Shown here: one piece after another, positions 5,901 through 9,210 of the stretch
Position numbering within the stretch: position 1 is the stretch's first letter
Layout of the letters: the number at the start of each line of letters is the position of its first letter
From: DATLMR01 sp035634255
GTDB taxonomy: Bacteria; Acidobacteriota; Blastocatellia; UBA7656
DNA length: 9,210 nucleotides
Assembly (NCBI GenBank): GCA_035634255.1
Contig: DASQDI010000004.1
Coordinates: 1-9,210, forward strand
Direction: 5' to 3'
The notes under the pieces: model-generated
Told to the model about the DNA's origin: nothing
Seen by the model: only the letters and a program-made list of their open reading frames with translations
Databases searched by the model: none
Translations under genes and position numbers: made by a program

Positions 5901-7690
5901 AAGAGATCGACGTGAAGATATTTCCGAAGCCCGTGCAGGCCGAGTTGCCCGTCTGGATAACAGCGGCCGGCAGCCCCGACACGTTCGCGAGGGCGGGCGA
6001 GATCGGCGCTAACGTCTTAACTCACCTGCTCGGCCAGAGCCTCGAAGAGGTCGCGGAGCGGATCAAGCTCTACAGGCAATCCCTCTCGGACCACGGCCAT
6101 GACCCTGAGGCCGGCCGCGTGACCCTGATGCTGCACACGTTCCTGGGCGGCGACAGGGACGTGGTGCGCGAAAAAGTGCGCGAGCCATTCACCAATTACC
6201 TGAGGAGTTCGATAGGGCTGATAGCGAATATGGTCAGGAGCCTTAACCTTCCTCTGGACCTGAACAACCTCACCCCTCAGGACATGGAGAGCCTTCTCGA
6301 CCATGCGTTCAACCGGTACTTCGAGACCAGCGCGCTGTTCGGGACCACCGCGACCTGCGCAGAGATGATCGAGGAATTAAAGGCCATCGGGGTTGACGAG
6401 ACCGCCTGCCTGATCGACTTCGGGGTCGACACGGACTCAGCCCTCGCGGGCCTTTACCTGTTGAATGAGTTGAAGGAGATCTCAAACACGTACGTCGGGT
6501 CGGTCGATTACTCCTTACCGGCGCAGGCCGAAAGGTACAACGCCACCATGCTGCAATGCACGCCTTCGATGATGGGCATGCTGATGCTCAACAGCGAGGT
6601 GCCGGGTTCTCTGAAGTCCCTCAGGGCTCTGATGCTCGGGGGAGAAGCGCTGCCGCCGGCCCTCGCCCGAGAAGTCAGGGAGGCCCTGCCCGCGAGGTTG
6701 ATAAACATGTACGGGCCGACTGAAACGACGATATGGTCCGCGACTCATGAGGTGGAGGAGGTCGGCAGCGTCGTCCCGATAGGCAGTCCGATATCGAACA
6801 CGCAGATATATGTTCTGGATGGGCACCTGCAACTCGCCCCCCCCGGCATCGAGGGGGAGCTGTACATTTCGGGCGACGGAGTATCGCGGGGCTACCTCGG
6901 CCGGCCGGCTCTGACGGCTGAGAGGCTCATCCCGGACCCGTTCAGCAGAGTCGCGGGCTCGCGCATGTACAGGACGGGCGACCTGTCGCGCCGCCTGCCG
7001 CACGGGGCGGTTGAGTTTTTAGGCCGCGTCGATCATCAGGCGAAGGTGCGCGGCTTCCGCATCGAGCTTGAGGAGATTGAGGCCGTGCTGGGTGAGGCCG
7101 AAAGCGTTCGCGAGGCGGTCGTGCTGGCGCGCGAAGACAACCCCGGCGACGTAAGGCTCGTGGCTTACGTCGTGGAAAAAGAGCCGCGCTCGGTATCAAC
7201 CAGCGAGCTTCGCGATTTCGTGAGGGACCGGCTTCCCGATTACATGGTGCCGGCCGCGTTCGTCGTTATGGAAGCATTCCCCCTGACTTCCAACGGCAAA
7301 GTCGAGCGTAAAGCGTTGCCCGCGCCGGAGGGGCTCCGCCTCGAATCGAACGCCGACTACGTCCCGCCTCGGAGCCGGATCGAACAGACCATCGCCGAAG
7401 TGTGGCGGCGGGTGCTCAAGCTGGACAGGATAGGGGTGCATGATAACTTCTTCGACCTGGGCGGGCACTCGCTGCTGATGGCTCAGGTTCATAATCAATT
7501 GCGGGGCGAGCTTAAAAGGGAGCTGCCCCTGGTCAGGCTGCTCGAACACACGACGATCAGCTCGCTGGCAAAATACCTCGCCCGCGAAGAGACCAAACAA
7601 CCTTCTTTCAGTCAGAACCAGAGCCGAGCGAGCAAACAAAGGGAAGGACTGCTTCGCCAGAGACGGAGGGCGTCTCAGCCGAAGCAGTAA
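1241..7690 (+). CDS. Hybrid FAAL-ACP-C-A(monooxygenase)-PCP nonribosomal peptide synthetase
   Basis: A complete 2149-residue cytoplasmic megasynthase that should start a lipopeptide chain and add one glycine. Domains in order: FAAL 1-580 (TSGSTGTPKG at 184-193; GKVQR around K562), ACP 607-678 (Ser639 in GIDSM), condensation 701-1135 (HHxxxDFW, H827/H828/D832), adenylation first half 1170-1400 (A3 from 1319, A4 FDISALE from 1363), luciferase-like monooxygenase 1403-1745, adenylation second half 1746-2030 (YGPTE from 1824, A10 NGK at 2018-2020), PCP 2046-2113 (Ser2077 in GGHSLL), then a basic tail 2118-2149. There is no thioesterase or reductase, so the chain must pass on, presumably to the PKS starting 6 bases downstream. 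The ATG at 1241 is preferred because a weak GGAAAA lies 5-10 bases upstream and the FAAL begins about 15 residues in. An in-frame ATG at 1259 is possible but poorly spaced. All active-site residues inspected are intact. Domain order is certain; substrate and chemistry are inferred. Confidence 0.96.
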   Translation: MSHRSGMHLDPHPEAPDRVKTLVDLLRLRASGDPDRLAYTFLVDGEAQEVALTYGELDRQARLIGASLRQRGAHGERVLLLYPPGLDFIAAFFGCLYAGAVAVPAYPPRLNRNLDRLQAIVADAQSKIALTTASTIARLRSLQPQAPELQALSWMTNEDALEGAEGDWREPEISGDSLAFLQYTSGSTGTPKGVMASHRNLLHNSSLLRYAFDYTPESRCVSWLPLYHDMGLIGGVLQPLYGGFPCTLMAPASFLQKPVRWLQAITNYKATISGGPDFAYNLCARKITPEQQAGLDLSSWIVAFNGAEPIRADTIERFSNAFEACGFRRQYFFPCYGLAEATLIVSGSSVGAQPRVKRVDAAALENNLVVSDFADEGRGRSLVGCGRVLPDEKVVIVNPSTGEESLPGQVGEVWVAGPSVAQGYWNRPEETARTFNARISNTGEGPFMRTGDLGFLDEGELFVTGRLKDLIIIRGVNHYPQDLESSVERCHPALRAAGGAAFSIEYGQEEKLVIVHEVDHHRLDPEPVIASIREAVSAEHEMQVFAVALIQTGSLPKTSSGKVQRYAARAAYLEDRLKVVGRWQAGGLSGDETPAPPAPPARDPGALQSWLASLVAAKLGLDPYNVDTNQSITQYGIDSMLALELAHQVETALGVSLPLVSFFNGASISQISSQIAGSLETLPLIASPSAGGEGPADEHQLSHGQQALWFLHQLAPESTAYNIVAALRIRSELDADALQNAFQLILQRHACLRTVFAAKDGKPVQRVQPRVDLGLQHRDASLWTDSFLDESLSEEAHRPFDLEQAPLIRVSLFTIRPQEHILLLSVHHIVADFWSLAVMIHELGALYTAQTTGAPANLPELPLEYFDYARWQRRMLAGARGEQLWRYWEKQLGGDLPRLNLPTDRPRPPVQTYEGGSYLFRFSAAKTRGLKSLAQENDATLFMILLAAFNALLHRYTGQEDITVGSLTSGRGSAQLSGLVGYFVNPVVLRPDLSGDPSFEELLVRTRETVLDAFEHQDYPFALLVERLQPDRDPSRSPLFQVMFVLQKAPVLNEEGLASLALGEAGVRMELGEMSLESVALERRVAQFDLMLVMAEVENGLAASLQYNKDLFDAGTILRMAGHFQTLIEGIVDNPRERLSRLPMLTERERRYLLAECNDTEQAYERDSCIHELFAAQAKRTPDRVALVFEGEHLTYGALNRRANQLAHHLKSLGAGPDTLVGICVERSVDMIVGLLGILKSGAAYLPLDPSYPKSRLAFMLEDAKAPLVVTQKRLVLRVPSQEAQVVSIDSDWDTISLQPENDPAGGAGPGNLAYVIYTSGSTGRPKGVMIDHRSVTNFFAGMDKSVGCGEADTLLAVTSISFDISALELFWTMARGARVVLLSERAIAGGPPAQKARARKPMQFSLFYFSSNDSGSPEEKYRLLIEGVKFADQHGFEAVWTPERHFHEFGGLYPNPSVTSAALATITERIKIRAGSVVLPLHNPIRVAEEWALVDNLSRGRVAIAFASGWHSDDFAFMPENYDSRKEVMFDGINVVKKLWRGEPLTVRSGSNKEIDVKIFPKPVQAELPVWITAAGSPDTFARAGEIGANVLTHLLGQSLEEVAERIKLYRQSLSDHGHDPEAGRVTLMLHTFLGGDRDVVREKVREPFTNYLRSSIGLIANMVRSLNLPLDLNNLTPQDMESLLDHAFNRYFETSALFGTTATCAEMIEELKAIGVDETACLIDFGVDTDSALAGLYLLNELKEISNTYVGSVDYSLPAQAERYNATMLQCTPSMMGMLMLNSEVPGSLKSLRALMLGGEALPPALAREVREALPARLINMYGPTETTIWSATHEVEEVGSVVPIGSPISNTQIYVLDGHLQLAPPGIEGELYISGDGVSRGYLGRPALTAERLIPDPFSRVAGSRMYRTGDLSRRLPHGAVEFLGRVDHQAKVRGFRIELEEIEAVLGEAESVREAVVLAREDNPGDVRLVAYVVEKEPRSVSTSELRDFVRDRLPDYMVPAAFVVMEAFPLTSNGKVERKALPAPEGLRLESNADYVPPRSRIEQTIAEVWRRVLKLDRIGVHDNFFDLGGHSLLMAQVHNQLRGELKRELPLVRLLEHTTISSLAKYLAREETKQPSFSQNQSRASKQREGLLRQRRRASQPKQ
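1787..1808 (+). repeat. Direct repeat copy 1 (22 bp), FAAL nucleotide-binding loop
   Basis: A 22-base stretch encoding the YTSGSTG loop of the FAAL is identical at DNA level to positions 5192-5213, which encode the same loop of the adenylation domain. The protein motif is conserved for function. Identity at every synonymous position is more than that requires, but over so short a length in GC-rich codons it may be coincidence or local gene conversion. Confidence 0.6.
3059..3274 (+). other. Acyl carrier protein domain, residues 607-678
   Basis: Carries the fatty acyl group on a phosphopantetheine arm attached to Ser639, seen in the motif YGIDSMLALEL. The GIDS wording (as opposed to GGHS) is that of ACPs found behind FAALs. 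It is preceded by a Pro/Ala-rich linker (residues roughly 588-604) that separates it from the FAAL. Confidence 0.9.
3341..4645 (+). other. Condensation domain, residues 701-1135
   Basis: Should join the ACP-bound fatty acyl chain to the amino group of PCP-bound glycine. It opens with LSHGQQALWFLHQ (motif C1, residue 701), includes RHACLRT (C2), and carries the catalytic HHIVADFW with H828 as the likely general base and D832 as the structural aspartate. The glycine normally following that aspartate is phenylalanine (F833). GYFVNP, a usual C5-like block, follows. The overall wording is that of L-type or starter condensation domains, not of epimerising or cyclising ones. Confidence 0.88.
5192..5213 (+). 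repeat. Direct repeat copy 2 (22 bp), adenylation-domain A3 loop
   Basis: Identical 22-base partner of positions 1787-1808, about 3.4 kb away in the same gene and in the same reading frame. It encodes YTSGSTG of motif A3. Confidence 0.6.
5447..6475 (+). other. Luciferase-like flavin monooxygenase domain inserted in the adenylation domain, residues 1403-1745
   Basis: About 343 residues with the features of the luciferase-like monooxygenase subfamily found in natural-product synthetases (MupA/Atu3671 type, TIGR04020): an opening strand MQFSLFYF, WTPERHFHEFGG, NPIRVAEEWALVDNLSRGRV, ASGWH, WITAAGSPDTFARAGEIG, and a closing CLIDFGVDTDS block. These enzymes use reduced FMN and oxygen. In MtaG of myxothiazol a comparable insertion is associated with alpha-oxidation of glycine. 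The insertion follows A4 after a short Gly/Pro/Ala/Arg/Lys-rich linker (residues about 1385-1402). No reductase is encoded here, so reduced flavin must come from another protein. Family call is firm; the hydroxylated position is inferred. Confidence 0.9.
7376..7579 (+). other. Peptidyl carrier protein domain, residues 2046-2113
   Basis: Holds the activated glycine and then the acyl-glycyl intermediate on the phosphopantetheine arm of Ser2077, in the motif FFDLGGHSLL. It is the last folded domain of the protein and is followed only by a basic tail, so it is the donor to the PKS ketosynthase encoded immediately downstream. Confidence 0.93.
7592..7687 (+). other. Basic C-terminal tail, possible docking segment (residues 2118-2149)
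   Basis: The last 32 residues after the carrier protein contain nine Lys/Arg and a single acidic residue, with an Arg-rich core RQRRR. Gln and Ser are also abundant. Short basic or helical tails behind the last carrier protein are often docking elements that pair with the next megasynthase. The PKS that follows begins with about 13 residues, several acidic, before its ketosynthase. The pairing is inferred from this charge difference and the gene order only. Confidence 0.4.
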
Positions 7691-7696
7691 GATATT

Positions 7697-9210
7697 ATGA
7701 GCGACTGGAACGAAACGAACACCGTAGATAATTTGGACGTGGCCATCATAGGCATGGAGTGCAGGTTCCCCGGAGCCCGTAACATCGAGGAATTCTGGCG
7801 CAATCTCCGCGACGGCGTAGAGTCGATCCAACTCTTCAGCGACGACACGCTCAAGGGCTTCGGCGTCGACCCGGACGCGCTCTCGCACCCGAGCTTTATC
7901 AAAGCCGGGGCGCTGATTGAAGACTCGGACAAATTCGACGCGGCATTCTTCGGGTACTCGCCCAGAGAGGCGGAGCTGATGGACCCGCAGCAGCGAGTAT
8001 TTCTTGAATGCGCGTGGTCGGCGCTCGAAAGCGCGGGGTACAGCTCCGAGAACTTTCCGGGGCTGATAGGCGTGTACGCGGGCACGAGCATGAGCACTTA
8101 CCTGCTGTATAACGTGTTCGCCCAGTCAGTCGACCCTCAGGACAGCTTTCAGGTGATGATCGAGAATGACAAGGATTTTTTGAGCACTCGGGTCTCTTAT
8201 GAACTGAACCTGAAAGGCCCGAGCGTCGACGTTCAAACCGCGTGTTCAACGTCTCTGGTCGCAACCCATCTGGCCTGCCAGAGTTTGATCAGCTACCAGT
8301 GCGACATGGCTCTGGCGGGCGGGGTCTCGGTACAGGTGCCGCAGCGGACAGGGTACTACTATCAGGAGGGCGGCATCTCATCGCCGGATGGCCACTGCCG
8401 GGCCTTCGACGCGCAGGCGCAGGGGACGATATTCGGCAGCGGCGTCGGCATCGTAGTATTGAAGAGGCTGGCCGACGCTATCAACGATGGCGACCGGATA
8501 CATGCGGTCATAAAAGGCTCAGCCATAAACAACGATGGCGCGATGAAGGTCGGCTACACCGCGCCCAGCGTCGAGGGCCAGTCGCAGGTAATATCGATGG
8601 CCCAACAACTCGCGGGAGTAGAGGCGGAGACGATCAGCTACATAGAAGCGCACGGCACCGGCACACCCTTGGGAGACCCGGTCGAGGTAGAGGCCCTCAC
8701 CAAGGCCTTCCGCGCCTCCACCCAGAAGAAAGGGTTCTGCGCGCTGGGGTCGGTCAAGACCAACATCGGGCACCTGGACGCGGCCGCCGGCGTGGCCGGG
8801 CTGATCAAGGCCGTGCTAGCCCTGAGGCACGCCCAGATCCCGCCCACGCTCCACTACCGCTCGCCCAACCCCAACATAGACTTCCCCCAAAGCCCCTTCT
8901 ACGTTAACCCAGAGCTTAAGCCCTGGCCCCCTGAGTCGGGGCCGAGGCGCGCAGGCGTCAGCTCGTTCGGCGTCGGAGGGACCAACGCGCACCTGGTGCT
9001 TGAGCAGGCGCCCGAGCGCGAGCCCGGGGGCGAGGCCAGGGCGTGGCAGGTGCTTACGGTGAGCGCGAAGAGCAGGGCCGGGTTGGATGAGGCCACCGAC
9101 AGGCTGAGGCAGTACCTTGGGCGGGCCGAGCGGGGAGGGGTTAGCGATAAGCTGGCCGACGTGGCCTACACGCTGCAGGTAGGCAGGGCCGGCTTCGACC
9201 ACAGGAGGGT
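7697..9210 (+). CDS. Type I polyketide synthase, N-terminal part with ketosynthase (3' end outside the window)
   Basis: The frame runs open from the ATG at 7697 to the window edge (504 full codons). Residues 14-436 form a ketosynthase with the full catalytic set: Cys183 in TACSTSL, His319 in EAHGTGTPLGDP, and His359 in KTNIGHLDAAAG. GTNAH follows at 428-432. It should elongate the chain received from the NRPS carrier protein by decarboxylative Claisen condensation. The block with GGISSPDGHCRAFDA is typical of ketosynthases in NRPS-PKS hybrids. Residues 437-504 look like the KS-to-acyltransferase linker (LTVSAKSRAGLDEA, then VAYTLQVGR), so a cis acyltransferase probably comes next, but it is not in view. 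The start is fixed by the short lead before the KS and by the NRPS stop 6 bases upstream. No clear Shine-Dalgarno sequence is present, suggesting translational coupling. No long N-terminal coiled coil is present. Confidence 0.94.
   Translation, partial: MSDWNETNTVDNLDVAIIGMECRFPGARNIEEFWRNLRDGVESIQLFSDDTLKGFGVDPDALSHPSFIKAGALIEDSDKFDAAFFGYSPREAELMDPQQRVFLECAWSALESAGYSSENFPGLIGVYAGTSMSTYLLYNVFAQSVDPQDSFQVMIENDKDFLSTRVSYELNLKGPSVDVQTACSTSLVATHLACQSLISYQCDMALAGGVSVQVPQRTGYYYQEGGISSPDGHCRAFDAQAQGTIFGSGVGIVVLKRLADAINDGDRIHAVIKGSAINNDGAMKVGYTAPSVEGQSQVISMAQQLAGVEAETISYIEAHGTGTPLGDPVEVEALTKAFRASTQKKGFCALGSVKTNIGHLDAAAGVAGLIKAVLALRHAQIPPTLHYRSPNPNIDFPQSPFYVNPELKPWPPESGPRRAGVSSFGVGGTNAHLVLEQAPEREPGGEARAWQVLTVSAKSRAGLDEATDRLRQYLGRAERGGVSDKLADVAYTLQVGRAGFDHRR

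Larger units (their letters stand above)
4748..7330 (+). other. Adenylation domain for glycine, split by an inserted monooxygenase
   Basis: The first half (residues 1170-1400) holds A1/A2-type blocks, A3 (TSGSTGRPKG, 1319-1328) and A4 (FDISALE, 1363-1369). The second half (1746-2030) resumes with LQCTPSM, then A5 (YGPTET, 1824-1829), A7 (YRTGDL), A8 (GRVDHQAKVRGFRIE) and A10 (NGKVERKAL). Aligning by eye to the GrsA Phe domain gives the ten pocket residues D1364, I1365, L1368, Q1772, M1798, G1800, M1823, I1831, W1832, K2020. The known glycine code is D-I-L-Q-L-G-L/M-I-W-K, so glycine is the expected substrate, with one conservative change (Leu to Met). The fact that the code can be read across the insertion argues that the domain still folds and works. 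Confidence 0.85.

Noticed and set aside
5441..6480. Separate monooxygenase gene starting at the ATG at 5447
   Set aside because: The frame is continuous with the adenylation halves on both sides, there is no ribosome binding site or stop, and A5-A10 motifs resume right after it. It is an inserted domain, not a gene.
7196..7888. Long open frame on the - strand (230 codons) across the NRPS-PKS junction
   Set aside because: It lies opposite the PCP domain and the ketosynthase start, both with clear conserved motifs. Its translation is Arg/Leu-rich and resembles no family I know. Antisense open frames are expected in GC-rich coding DNA.
8242..8907. Open frame on the + strand (221 codons) overlapping the PKS
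   Set aside because: It is a shifted-frame shadow of the ketosynthase. Its translation is Arg/Gly-rich with no domain-like order, while the true frame carries all catalytic residues.

Overview
This is a GC-rich window lying entirely inside one strand of a natural-product biosynthetic gene cluster. It holds three co-directional, tightly packed genes on the + strand, and no stretch longer than 24 bases lacks a gene. The organism cannot be fixed from the sequence. GC-rich coding with free use of AGG (Arg) and ATA (Ile), plus a myxothiazol-type monooxygenase-interrupted adenylation domain, would fit a soil bacterium such as a myxobacterium or an acidobacterium. Streptomyces-like codon use seems less likely. 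This is a guess.

Layout. (1) Positions 2-1216 carry the 3' part of a LanB-like gene (lantibiotic dehydratase N-terminal / tRNA-dependent glutamylation domain family). It runs off the left edge and stops without the usual C-terminal elimination domain. (2) Positions 1241-7690 carry a complete 2149-residue megasynthase. Its order is fatty acyl-AMP ligase (FAAL), acyl carrier protein, condensation domain, adenylation domain, peptidyl carrier protein. The adenylation domain is interrupted between core motifs A4 and A5 by a luciferase-like flavin monooxygenase. The specificity code read across the interruption is D-I-L-Q-M-G-M-I-W-K, close to the known glycine code. (3) From 7697 to the right edge is the start of a type I polyketide synthase, with a complete ketosynthase (C183, H319, H359) and the beginning of the linker that usually leads to an acyltransferase.

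Inferred pathway. The FAAL activates a free fatty acid and loads it on the first carrier protein. The C domain acylates a carrier-bound glycine, and the embedded monooxygenase oxidises that residue, probably at the alpha carbon. The N-acyl-(hydroxy)glycyl intermediate, or what remains after its breakdown, then passes to the PKS ketosynthase. The LanB-like protein upstream suggests an additional aminoacyl-tRNA-dependent step or a tailoring role outside the assembly line. The likely product is a lipidated peptide-polyketide hybrid.

The most notable points are the monooxygenase-interrupted glycine module placed mid-line rather than at the end, the LanB-like gene directly next to it, and the fact that all three genes share one reading frame. 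NRPS and PKS are separated by one TAA and two sense codons. No promoter, terminator, RNA gene, mobile element or CRISPR array was seen.
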